Shown in pieces: positions 22,400-32,331 of a DNA stretch of 64,000 nt; positions within the stretch are counted from its first letter, which is position 1, and every line of letters begins with the position of its first letter. Source of the DNA: Guadua angustifolia. Lineage: Eukaryota > Streptophyta > Magnoliopsida > Poales > Poaceae. Both the position numbers and the translations under genes were made by a program. The DNA lies in assembly GCA_036346375.1 (NCBI GenBank), contig CM070512.1, positions 36,688,466 to 36,752,465 on the forward strand, written 5' to 3'. The notes beneath the pieces were generated by a model. That model made no database searches and was not told where the DNA came from. It saw only the letters and a list, made by a program, of their open reading frames with translations.

Positions 22400-23834
22400 A
22401 TGTCGAAATACCTAGCCGAGGTGCGCAAGATGGAAAAATGGTTCCGAACACGAGCTCAAGCACATCCCTCAGAAGGACAATTCCAGCGGGACCTCCTCTC
22501 CAAGCTCGGTTCTTTCGACGACAGTTCCCGCCTCGACGCCATCCGAGACGTTGGCGCCCCCTCAATCTCCGTCCAAGAGGTCCTACTCGCCCTGGTGGAA
22601 GGTACCCCTTCATGGGCTGAACCCATCTATAATTTCCTCGCCAAGGGTGACCTACCGCCCGATTTTGCCGAGAGAAGCAGGGTCAAGCGCCGAGCGAGTT
22701 TGTACGCGCTCGTCGACGGGGCACTCTACAGGCGGAATGTCTCCGGCATTCTCACATGGTGCGCTCTCACGAGGAGGGTAAGCACTGTTAAATGACATCC
22801 ATTCAGCCTCTGCGGGGCACACTCTTCAGACAGACGATGGTCGGCAAGGCTTTCCGCGCCAGGCTATTACGGCGCCTTCGGCGCTCAGATGCCCGTGACA
22901 TCGTTCAGACTTGCCGAGCATGCTAGTTTCACGCCCGGAAGTCGTGATCAACTCGCCTACGCTCCCGCACCATCCCGCCGCTGGCCCTTCTCGACGTGGG
23001 GCTTGACATCCTCGGCCCTTTTCCCCAAGCAACAGGGGAAGAGTTTCGTTCGCCGCCATTGATACCTTCACCGTGGATAGAAGTTGAACCGGTCTCGACC
23101 ATAACGGCTCGAGCGGCGATTCGTTTTTCCGCTTGTTCGTGGTCACGTGTATGGGGTTCCGGCAAAATTATCACGACAATGGTACACGCAGTTTACCGGT
23201 GAGTTGTTCCAGAGTTTTGCGAGAACTCAAGATCAAAATATGCTTCGCTTCGGTGGCTCACCCCCAGAGCAACGGAGCAGTGGAACGCGCCAACGGGCAA
23301 ATCGTCCAGGGCGTCAAGAAGCGAGTTGCAGACGAGCTCGAACGCTACGGCAAGACCTGGGTGGACGAACTTCCCACCGTCTTATGGTCCATTCGTACCA
23401 CGGCAAGCCGAGCCACAGGGTCCACACCCTTCCAGCTCGTGTTCGGTACTGAAGCCGTCCTGCCTCCAGAGGTTACGCTGGGCTCTGCCAGGGTCAGCTT
23501 GGTCGACCAAGTCGACTTCGAGCGCCAACGGTCTCTCGACCTTACCCTCGCAGAAGAAGTAAGATGCCGTGCACTGCTACGATCAACGCACTACCTGCAA
23601 GCTCTTCGCAGACATGCGTCTCGATCGGTACGACCTAGGAAGCTCCTTGTTTGGGACTTAGCCCTGAGACGGATTCAAGTACTGTCCAACACCAACAAGT
23701 TATCCCCACGGTGGGAGGGCCCCTATAGAGTTGTTTCAACAGATCGCACGGGGGCTTACCGGCTAGCGACGCCCGATGGCAGAGAGCTCTCTAGCTCGTG
23801 GAATATAGATCAGCTTCGGAAATTTTATGTGTAA
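22400..23834 (+). pseudogene. Tat integrase
   Basis: After the RNase H tail a linker SWAEPIYNFLAKGDLPPDF and LYALVDGALYRR leads to the integrase. The zinc-binding and early core part (22790-23130) is in pieces over several frames with stops. From 23133 an open frame holds NYHDNGTR (second catalytic Asp), HPQSNGAVERANGQIVQGVK (catalytic Glu) and WSIRTTASRATGSTPFQLVF. The C-terminal block is KLSPRWEGPYRVV, then GAYRLATPDG and WNIDQLRKFYV, ending in a TAA at 23832. There is no chromodomain, as expected for Tat. Confidence 0.85.
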
Positions 23835-24432
23835 CACTCTTTGCCTTCAATTTCAATAAAGGTTGTCTTTTCATTCTCATTATTTATAACTTTCCCGCAC
23901 ATGACTGCAATGCGATCGTTGCCCGTGGCTTTCCCTTTGAGCACGACCTCCATGCCCAGCGCTATCGCTCTTGGTCTATGCGTCGCGAGCTTCGTGTTCA
24001 CCCCCAGTGGTCGAGCTATTCGTAAGCCGAATTCTCTTCGCACTCTAGCTCTTCCCTGTGTCCAGGCTCGAACCGCACGCCTCGCGGCTCTGACCATCGA
24101 GCAACGCGCATGGTCATGGTCGTGATCCGATATAAGTCTGGATGTGACCATCTCACTACCTTGCGTCCCGTTTGCTCTCTGGATATTTTCTTCACTCTGC
24201 AGGTCGCGGTCGTTTGCTTACGTCTAAGTCTTGTGCCCAAGGCCGACGTTGCTCGACCTTGGACCCAACGGGAGCTGGATAAGGGCAGGTAGCCGGCAAA
24301 CGACCTAAGGAGCATGACCAAAGACAGAACGGATACACGCCACGGAACTTCGACTAAGTGGATTAACGCAAAAAGGGTTTGACCTCCCTATGTACATTTT
24401 ACCCCACTAGAATTCTATGTTGGGCACTTTCT
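23835..24432. other. Spacer between integrase and antisense ORF
   Basis: No gene is supported. The stretch lies between the ends of two convergent ORFs, so it should hold the 3' UTRs of both the sense pol and the antisense gene. Confidence 0.5.
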
Positions 24433-27409
24433 TTACAGGTCGGCCATCTCGCGGTCAAGCTTCTCCTGCTCGAGCTCGGCGATTTTGGCGCGCAGGGTCG
24501 AGAGTTCGCCCTGCAGTTGAAGGGCTTCCTTGGAGGCGTCCGCAGCTCGGCGGCGTTCGTCTTGGAGCTGGGCCATGGCACTCGTCGCCGTCCTTTTGGC
24601 GCGCTCGAGCCTCCCTTCGAGCTCCGAGACCTTGGCCTCGAGCCCAGTAGGCACCTTCGCCGAGGAGGACGACTGATCCACGGCGGCCTTCTCCAGAGCC
24701 TCGACCTTGGCCCACTCGTCCTCGACCGCCTTGCCGGCACGCTCAAGCTTCTCCTCGAGCTCCAGGACCTTGGCCTCGAGCTCGGGGGACGCCTTCGCCG
24801 GGAGCGACGTTCGCTCCACGGCGGCCTTCTCCAGGGCTTCGACCTTAGCCCGCTTGGCCTCGAGCGCCTTGGTCGAGCGAGTGCGCTCTTGCTCCGCGGC
24901 TTTGAAGCCGTACTCGCGCTCGGAGGTCCTGGTCTCCTCGAGCTCGGCCGCGTGGGCTACCTCCTGTGCCGTCATCGTCTGGCGTAGGTCGTCGAGCTCC
25001 CGGGCCTTTTGCTCAAGCTCCACCTGCTCGACCTCGATGGTCCTGATGAGCCTGGCGCGCTCGATCTCCCGTGCCTCTACCGCGTTCAGGAGGCCCCTTA
25101 GCACGTCGGCATGCTCTTGAAAGCCTTGTAGCCCTCGAGAGGCATGGACGATCACCTTCACGACCAAGAGGGTGGCCCAAAAATAAGAGGAGACAGAAGA
25201 AACTAGACTTCAAACTACAAGGGGTGCGGGAAGACCCTTACCTCGCGTAGGTGACCCTCCAGGCGTGCGCGGGTGAACTCCTCGTGGTCGTCGATACGGC
25301 CTCGAGGGATCCCCTCCTCCTCGTTGACCGCCACGCCGGTGTCGAGGTCGACCTCGACCACTGCTGGTGCGCTTGGGCCAGGATCTTGGGCCCCGCCCGG
25401 GCGGGTCGGTTATTCGCCTCTTGCTGGTTCAACTCGCCGACGGGAAGGCGTGGCGGCAGATCGCCCCGACCTCCACGACCGGGGCCCCGCTTGTCTCCAG
25501 CGCCAAGGGGACGGTGGCCGGGTCCGCCATGCATCCTCGGCCTTCATGGCTCGGGGTGCCGCGCTCGGCGTCAATGCAGACCACATCGAGCGAGGTCGCG
25601 AGTTCTCGCGCCTGACCATCCTCGGGGCGGAGTGGCGGCTCGCACCGGATCGGCCGTGGTCGGGGAGCCTGGCTGTCACTCGGGCGCGACCATGAGCTTT
25701 GGGCGCCCTCCTTCGCGGTGGCCTCGGGAGGTCGACGACAAGAATGCGTCGCTGCCTCGCCACGGCTAAAAAATCCGCTACTGGTCGCGGCTCGTTCACC
25801 TCCTCGTCTGGTCGTCCAACCCCGGTAGAACTCACCATCCGGGGGCGGGCTTGGCGGCCCCGAGGGGGTCCGGGTCGGGCGCGAAGGCCGGCGCCGGACC
25901 AACTCGAAGGTGTCCTCCTCGGACTCAGATTCGCCCTGGACAACAGGCATCGTCAGAACGGGCAAGGTTCGAGCTCGGGTGCTCAAGGTCTGCGATCAAA
26001 GACATACACTAAGCCCAAAGGGAGCGAGGGGGACAGAAGACTAAGAGGCCAGGAACCTACCTGGGACACCAGCCTCCGCCTCGTCGGGGGGCGACGAAGG
26101 TCTTGTCGCCCGAGGCCGAGGGGCACTTCTTCTTGCGACGTCATGGCCGGGGATCTCGGGGCTCGTGCTGGTCCAGCGTCACCCGCTGCAATGGAGCCCC
26201 GAGTCTGAGGTCCCAGAGCCGGGGGAGAGCTCGAAGACTGGCGGCGGCCAAGCGCTCATTCCGCGAAAAGGAAAACGCGTCGAGCATCAAGGCGCGCGAA
26301 GACGGCTCGGGGCTCGATCGCGGGATCCTCACCACGGCATGGTCGCCCTACTCGACGTGGGTCTTCTTCGCCAGGCGGACCGTCGGCGGGAAGGTCTTTT
26401 TCCCTTTTTGCTCTTGCCCATCCCGCAATGGGAGCATCCGCTGGCCATGCCGAGCGCCTCTCAGTGGTCATGCACGCGACAAGGTCATTACGGGCCACGG
26501 GTCGCCGGTCGATCCGCTGGTCGGGATGGCTTACCTCGCCTTGCAATAAGCACGCTTCTTGACGGAGTCGCCCATGGAGTAGTTGTCGCGCGCTTCCCGA
26601 ACATTTCGCTCATCCCGGCGGCAACCCAAGACTCTTCGACCGCAAAAGGAACTATTCTCGAGAGGCGTGATGGGAGGACTTGGGCAAGACCGATATGCGG
26701 CGAGGGCGTACCGGACGTACCCTCACGGGTCGAGTCGATGCGCCCTTGGATCTCGTAGAACAGGTGCTCCCGCCTCCGCAGAGGGGACACCCGGTTCATG
26801 AGAAGTCGACGGCGATCGCTTTGCCGGTGAGGCGGCTTTCGCAGAGGTGAATTGCAACGACAGCTTCTTCGTCGGCCTCTGGTCGTCTGCCTCCGGGGTC
26901 TCTTTCTTCCCACCGATCGGCTTACTCTCGTAGGTCAGTGTGCCGAGCTCCCCTTTCTTCAGGTAGAACCACCGCTCGGACCATGGTCCGAGGGAGTCCC
27001 GGGCTTGGATCTTGGGGAAGGACCATTTGAGCCTCACCACGGGCGGAAGTAGAGACACCCGACCACCGGGTCCTTCCCGAGCTAAGAGGTCAAGTACAAA
27101 GAAAAGCGAGGGGTTGGGGAGGATTCCCAGGAACCCCTCGCATAGATGGGAAAAGATGGCAAGAGTGAGAATTGAGTTTGGCACCAGGTTTATGAGCTCG
27201 ATCTCAAGAATCGTGAGGACCACGGAGAGGAATTCGCTCTCCGGTCCGCAGTCAAGAGGACATAATGCTCGCAGACGATCTGCTGTCTCGTGGGCACGGC
27301 GAGGGCTTTCGGTCTTTGCAGCCCACCACGTGAATGGGTCAAGCAGCCCTGTGGTCTCGAGCTCCTTCATCCTCGCGGGCGACAGCATGCTCCTCCCAAG
27401 CTTGGCCAT
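24433..27409 (-). pseudogene. Antisense ORF of the Tat element (gypsy-type transposon domain plus coiled coil)
   Basis: The gene runs on the strand opposite to gag-pol. Its first part (27409-26723, ATG at 27409) contains FLSVVLTILEIELINLVPNS, ILTLAIFSHLCEGFLGI and SERWFYLKKGELG, the pattern of the 'putative gypsy type transposon' domain (PF04195-like). A middle part (25986-25429) has EDTFELVRRRPSRPTRTPSG. The last part (25167-24433) is a long Ala/Glu/Lys-rich coiled coil with two copies of KVEALEKAAV. Introns or frameshifts separate the parts. Antisense ORFs of this kind are known from Tat elements; their role is unknown. It would be transcribed from a promoter near the 3' LTR. Confidence 0.75.
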
Positions 27410-27815
27410 GGCGATCGCAGCGATTTCGGTCGAGGGGGGAGAGGAAGTTTTTTCGCTTAAGCTCGGAGGTTTGGGAAGACGAAGAAAGTCGATCGGGAGG
27501 ACTCTTCGACAGATGCTGTGGTCTCCAGTTTATAGGCCGTGCCGACACCGAGTCCAGACTGCGGCGCTTTGAAGGGCGTGCTGGCCACGATTTGACAAGC
27601 GCAATTAAGGTCTGGGCGGCGGTTTCGAGAAGACAAGCAGGTGTCGCCAACCGCTCGTGATCCGTGACGATTTTGGAGATCAAGAGGCGCCAGTGTCGCC
27701 ATCCACGGCTGGCGTTATGTTACCACCGACCTCGGCCTCGTGAATTTCGGAGTCGGTCCCGGCTATGGAGCTCAAGGTCGGCCGCTCCCGCCACGACCTT
27801 AAGCCTCGGGTCGGC
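27410..27815. other. Region between antisense ORF start and 3' LTR
   Basis: It should carry the antisense promoter and the sense polypurine tract, but I cannot point to either: no clear purine run precedes the 3' LTR at 27816. Confidence 0.4.
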
Positions 27816-28467
27816 CGACGAGGGTCGGGCATCCTTGACCGGCCGATCACGGCCAACGGATCCCCGAGCTCGGAGGCCTCCGACCATGACTCTGGCGCGC
27901 CACGGAGTGCTCGACCTAAGCGCTGGCCCCCGAGCACGCCCCGCCGACCTCGAGCTCGGGCGGTTCTCGCCCCTGTGCCGTTGTCCACCCAGGGATTTCG
28001 GATCAAGCATTTGACCGGCGGTTGCTCAAGGAACGGGTCGGGCAAGGGCGCAGAACGTCAGCAAAGAAGTCCGGCGGTTACTACCTGCCCTCAACGTGCA
28101 TGAAGGCCACTTCCCGGGAATCTCTCCCGTCCGTTGCGTGCAGAGGAGGTATAAAGGACACGAAGACAACGAACTCATCACACACACAAGAGCTTGAGCA
28201 TTAGACATCGAGATTGTTGAGCTTAAGTCAGAAACACCCCACGTGACTCAAACATTAGCAAAGAACACCGCCGCAAGGCGATCGGAGAGAGCTATTACCT
28301 TCACCGGGCTCAACCAAGATAAATCCTCGCCTCGTGCTCGTTGTCGCCTAGCCTCGAACTTCGACGATTACGGTTTCTTCCCCTCGTTTGAGCCGAGCTC
28401 GATCCGGGTCCCTAATCACTTAAACCCCCCATTTCATTTCTGCGGTCGGCGATCCCGGTCATCGACA
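27816..28467 (+). repeat. Tat element 3' LTR (652 bp)
   Basis: It starts CGACGAGGG and ends TCGACA, with the same internal order as the 5' LTR including GAGGTATAAAGGAC. It is followed by the right TSD copy ATATC (28468-28472) and the continuation of the CACTA protein. Confidence 0.9.
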
Positions 28468-29812
28468 ATATCCAATGCACGCATCTAGGCGGTGTGCTCG
28501 TACTATAAGATGGTGAAGAAGGAGAAGATGACCAAGAAGCTCAGGCCTCCAAGATCTACCTGCACGAGGATGAGTACCTCCAGGCATCAATCCCTTGGCT
28601 GATGAAGTTCCAGGAAGCTTTCAAGTACTTGTGTAAATACTAGGCGTCAGCTGACTTTATTGTTAAGTCGAACAAGAAGCGAGGCAACAGAGAGGTAGGT
28701 GACCCAGTTTTGCACTGGTACGACGCGGATGGACACCTCCGCTTAGCGAGGCGCATAGTAAGTATCTAGCTTTAGTTCAATGCGCTTTTGAATGCATGTC
28801 GCTAACTTTGGATGACAAGAGGTAAAACTGGCGTTGCCTCGAGCTACTTCGATGCTTATCTTCGGGGACACCGGAGCATCAATCTAGAGTCACCTGGACA
28901 ACTGTGTAGCCAGTCAGCAACTCAGAGGATTGTGAGTTGTTTGACCTACTTTGATGAAATTTATGTTTTGAAACTGTTGTTTCAATAATGTTGGCATGCA
29001 AGAGCAATATGGGAAAGAAATGGCTCAGTATCATGGCCTGGAGTATGACTAGCAGAACGAGGAGCTAGATGTCTCGGTGCTATACTAGAGCGGTGGGGGC
29101 AAGAGACATGGAAGGTGAGATCATCCCCCTTATTTGAGTTTTGTTAGAAATCCTGATATGATCAATAGTTACACTTTTTATGAATGCCTTCAGTTTCGTA
29201 TATGTGTGTTGCAGGTTCTCCATATTCAACAGGGTTGTGGACTCCGACGTCTCTCTGTCCCAAGGAAGAGCATCGGGGTCCTCATAAGGCAATGCTCGCT
29301 CCTCTAGGGATAATGCAAGGTTCGCGGAGTATGAGCAGCAGGCTCACCAACAGCGTGAATTGATAGCGAAGTACAAAGCGGAGATGGCGCACTTCAGGCA
29401 AACGTAGGCGTACTTCCAGGGAGCTCTTTAGGTAAAAGCTCAAAATCTCAACAGAATGATTAAGTTTTGATATTGTGGATCTAACACTTTGACTATATGC
29501 AGCAACTCTATGTAACTGTGGGCCCTCAGCATGGCTTGCCTATGCTTCAGCCTCCTCCGCCAATCTACGGGTGTCCGCCTCTAGGGCAAGCACCGCAGGT
29601 ACATATGCTTTAGGTTAATTCGGTTGTAAAAATTATTTGCAATTCTAGACTAACATGAAATTTCATAATTCCTCTACAGGGTTCTCAGCCTCCTCCGCCA
29701 TTCTACTTGTTTCCGCCTCCACCTCCAGGGCCAGCACCTCGGGGTTCGACCTCGCACACTCCAGGGGCCTCTGAATGCAGAGGTCGACGGCTTCTTCGCC
29801 TCCAGAGGTAAC

Positions 29813-30170
29813 GGCCAAAATTCAAACACCCCGGAGAGTTAGGATTGTAGATGGACTTGTGATGGATTGAGTAGTGTAGTTGGATGAGACTTAGGGATGT
29901 GATGTTGCTTTGTTTCGACTAGAGTTGTGATACTTTGACTTGCATTTGTTGGTGTGATACTTGAAGATGGACTTGGACTTGTGATGGTTCGACTTGTGAT
30001 ATGATTTGGATGTTGGAATTGAATATTAATGTGATTTTCAAATTATGTGATGCATTTGCGATTGTTCTGGATAGTATATGTTGGTGTATGTGAAATTGAG
30101 TAAAAATTGCATATTGGTGCTGCAAAACAAGCATTGGGGAACCAGTTTTGCAGCTGGTAACTCCCAGCAT
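29813..30170. other. 3' non-coding part of the CACTA element
   Basis: AT-rich, with short reiterated phrases such as TTGTGATGG and ACTTGTGAT near 29850-30000. It follows the last proline-rich exon and probably includes the transcript's 3' UTR. Confidence 0.5.
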
Positions 30171-30480
30171 TTTCGTCGGCCATGGTGACCAACTAAAATA
30201 ATTGGCGTAGCCAACTATTTTTGTCCCAACTATTTTCGCTTACTAATTGTCCGATTTAAATAACTGATTCTCTCACGTCGACTTATTTTCGCGGTCACGG
30301 CCAACGAAATTAGTCTGACGTGACAAGGCTGGGCCAGCTGTTGGCCTATTGTTTTTATTGGCTAGGACAAGCTGACAAAAATATTTCATTTTCGTCGACG
30401 ACCGACGAAAATAAACCGTATTTTCGTCGAGTTATTTTCATCTGTCTATTTTTGTCGGCAGCAATGCATCTCTTGTTTAA
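30171..30480 (+). repeat. CACTA 3' subterminal repeats and decayed terminus
   Basis: CATTTTCGTCGGCC, CGACGAAAATA and variants recur in both orientations, matching the array at 15480-15805. The end reads GTCGGCAGCAATGCATCTCTTGT; the usual final AGTG is not seen. Confidence 0.7.
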
Positions 30481-30651
30481 TCTAAATACATAAACTGAAT
30501 AGCAAACTAACTCAACAAATAGTAATCGCATAATAAACTATCCCTTGACTCCTAACTTAGATCAGAAGAAAAAAAATTTCCTCAAATGTACAGCAGAACG
30601 GCTTCACTGCACATAGATATGCCATTCCCTTAATATAATCACTGCAAGAAT

Positions 30652-30804
30652 TATTAGAGATATTGTATAGCTGTATATGTCTGGATTAGCTCCTCATTTG
30701 AGGATATTTTGTACCTTCCTAATCTTAGCTTAACGCTATATAAATACACATGGTCACCCCCCTGATTGTGGTGTGGTGTTGCCTAATCTCTCCAACTCTC
30801 TACA
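30652..30804 (+). repeat. Copia-derivative 5' LTR (153 bp)
   Basis: It begins TATTAGAGATATTG (ancestral TG altered to TA) and ends CTCTCTACA. A TATA-like CTATATAAATACAC is near 30736, about 70 bp before the end, typical for short copia LTRs. Confidence 0.8.
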
Positions 30805-30933
30805 TGGTATCAGATTGATCCTGTACCTTCCGCTGCTCTTCTTCCCATACTCGCACGCCACCCCGACGAGCTCACCTGGCCACGCGCGTCTCCGGCGCTG
30901 CCACCCCGACCAGCTCCTCCTGCGTTCGCACGC

Positions 30934-31499
30934 ATGTCTACCGATTCTACGACGTCATCGCCTCCCTTGGTTGCCACCGCTCCTGCGTCAACCTCCAACA
31001 ATGGAGCATCGGTTGTCATCAACCCCTTTGCCACGATCGCCATCAAATCCCATGTTCCAGTCACGTTGGAATTGAAGAATCCCAACTTCACCAAGTGGGC
31101 GTCGTTCTTCCGCTCGATGTGCGGCAAGTTCAGTCTCAAGTCGCACATCGACGGCTCCGCTCCTGCCCGCCCGACAGATCCCGCCTGGGAGCAGGCGGAC
31201 TGTTGCATTCACAGTTGGCTGTTCGGCTCTGTCGCGGACGACGTCCTTGATCTCGCCATGGAACCGGACCAGACTGCACGTGATCTCTGGGTTGCCATCG
31301 AGAACCTGTTCCAAGCGAACAAGGCGCCGCACGCTATCTTCCTGAGTCACGAGTTCCACTCCATGACTCAAGGTGATCTCCCAGTTTCGGAGTACTGCCA
31401 GCGCATGAAGACCATCGCCGACTCCCTGCGCGACGTCGGCCACGCCATCTCCGAGTCGCAGCTCGTTCTCAACCTTCTGCGCGGCCTCAACTCTCTACA
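30934..31499 (+). pseudogene. Copia gag, C-terminally truncated
   Basis: An ATG at 30934 opens MSTDSTTSSPPLVATAP. The gag core is well kept: VPVTLELKNPNFTKWASFF, then SWLFGSVADDVLDLAM, ARDLWVAIENLFQANKAP, and LPVSEYCQRMKTIADSLRD to LNLLRGLNS. This is the copia gag_3/UBN2-type domain that builds the particle. The CCHC knuckle and all of pol are gone because of the internal deletion. The open frame runs on past the element into flanking DNA to 31596, which is chance. Confidence 0.85.
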
Positions 31500-31988
31500 A
31501 GAATTACAACGGTCAGCTACAGTTTTCTGCATAGACATTCTTCCATTCTTAAGACTCCTCTGCACTAATCGTTCTATCCTTCGTAGACATAGCTGATCTT
31601 ATATGCGCAAAAACTTCAATTCAATTGTGATACCTTACATTACCGTCCTTTCTACTAATCTCTACTGCTTTACATTAACACTGTTTCATGTTGAATCTGC
31701 TATATTGAAGTATGGAAATAGCTCTGCTGCCGTACCACACGTGATTTCACGAACTGGACATACACCCGTTGAACGGCAACCTATAGCCGCCACAGTTCCA
31801 CAGATATACAACCTGAATCCACATGAGATCGTGGTAAGAATCATTCCCTCCCTTTTGTTATTCTCTGCAATCCGTTCTTCTCGGTCTTACCTTCCATATT
31901 TTTTACTCAATACTTGCGTACATAGGGCAATAGCTATGTTCTAGACATTGCTAGCAAGACTCTTGTCCTTTACCAACCGTGGTGGTAT

Positions 31989-32331
31989 TAGGGATGGAAA
32001 CGGCCCAATCAGGTGCGAGTTTTACAAAATCCGACCCAACAGAAAATATGAATCGGAAAACTCGACCCGAGCCCAAATACCCTATTGGATAAAAAACTAT
32101 ACCTAAACCCAAATCCGGCGGGTACCCGAAACTCGACCCTAAACCCGACAGGTACCCGATGAGTATGTGCGGTATTTCAAATACCCGATAGGTACCCATG
32201 AGTGAAAATTAAAACCCGAACTTGACCAAAATCCATCTCGGGCACTCGACCTGAAGAGCCCGCACGTAAAAATTAGAATCCAAACTCAGCCCGATCGGAT
32301 GCAAAACCCGCGGGTATGATTGCCATCCGTA
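31989..32331 (+). mobile_element. hAT-type MITE, 343 bp, with 8-bp TSD
   Basis: The ends TAGGGATGGAAACG and GATTGCCATCCGTA form an imperfect terminal inverted repeat (TAGGGATGG against TACGGATGG). GGTGGTAT is present directly on both sides (31981-31988 and 32332-32339), the 8-bp duplication typical of hAT elements. The interior is full of GGGTACCC, AAACCCG and CGGGTA phrases, the known style of this grass MITE group. It carries no ORF. It lies inside the PWWYLGC codons of the RPA-like gene. Confidence 0.9.

Larger units (their letters stand above)
17468..28467 (+). mobile_element. Ty3/gypsy Tat-lineage LTR retrotransposon, full length, decayed
   Basis: Two LTRs of 652 bp (17468-18119 and 27816-28467) flank gag, protease, RT, a degenerate RNase H, a second (archaeal-type) RNase H and integrase in gypsy order. 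An antisense ORF lies between integrase and the 3' LTR. The second RNase H and the antisense ORF are hallmarks of the Tat lineage in plants. TSD ATATC. GC content is clearly higher than in the surrounding CACTA. Multiple frameshifts and stops affect all ORFs. Confidence 0.9.
16932..29812 (+). pseudogene. CACTA transposase-derived ORF, split by the Tat element at 17467/28468
   Basis: 16932-17295 is the N-terminal transposase-associated domain of TNP2-type proteins: W, then CPCSKCHNYSYH, VERHLCKFGFMIDYLIWYEH, and an acidic tail with EVESFYRLLSA. After one stop it joins YNLEDEDVPAN and FNTVAHKVVKDMIS, the start of the second CACTA protein family (plant Ptta/En/Spm Transposase_24 type). The catalytic TNP2 part is therefore missing. 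Past the insertion it continues SNARI, YYKMVKKEKMTKK, DEYLQASIPW, RGNREV, HWYDADGHLRLARR (to 28757), then exons SYFDAYLRGHRSI (28821-28931), EQYGKEMAQYHGL (about 29002-29115), FSIFNRVVDSD (29217 on) and two proline-rich exons (to about 29812). Four of the five stops after the insertion site are TAG at former Gln or Trp codons. Confidence 0.85.
15477..30480 (+). mobile_element. CACTA transposon, non-autonomous, interrupted by a gypsy element
   Basis: The left end is CACTACAAGAAAA at 15477-15489, followed by GTCGGCC/GCCGACGAAAAT subterminal repeats in both orientations. The right end has the same subterminal repeats (about 30170-30465) and stops in a decayed ATGCATCTCTTGT. A CTA trinucleotide flanks both sides (15474-15476 and 30482-30484), a possible 3-bp target duplication, though the last bases of the right terminus are not the expected AGTG. 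Without the nested gypsy element the CACTA is about 4 kb. It carries a fused transposase-derived ORF but no DDE catalytic domain. It sits in an intron of the RPA-like gene. Confidence 0.8.
30652..31499 (+). mobile_element. Ty1/copia deletion derivative (5' LTR + gag + last bases of 3' LTR)
   Basis: The 153-bp LTR (30652-30804) is followed directly by the initiator-Met primer site TGGTATCAGA (30805-30814) and gag. Gag stops abruptly at GGCCTCAAC and continues as TCTCTACA, the last bases of the LTR (compare CCAACTCTCTACA at 30792-30804). The 5 bp AGAAT before the element (30647-30651) recur right after it (31500-31504). So the whole of pol and nearly all of the 3' LTR were lost in one deletion while both outer ends survive. 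Confidence 0.85.

Noticed and set aside
17468..28467. Reading the Tat element as having longer LTRs starting near 27717 (TGTTACCACC)
   Set aside because: The 652-bp border gives equal LTR lengths, a matching ATATC duplication and a restored CACTA reading frame; the longer start has no counterpart at the 5' end.
31603..31944. 113-codon ORF treated as a separate gene
   Set aside because: Only its middle part is meaningful, as an RPA-like exon ending at the GT donor at 31834; the rest is intron read-through.
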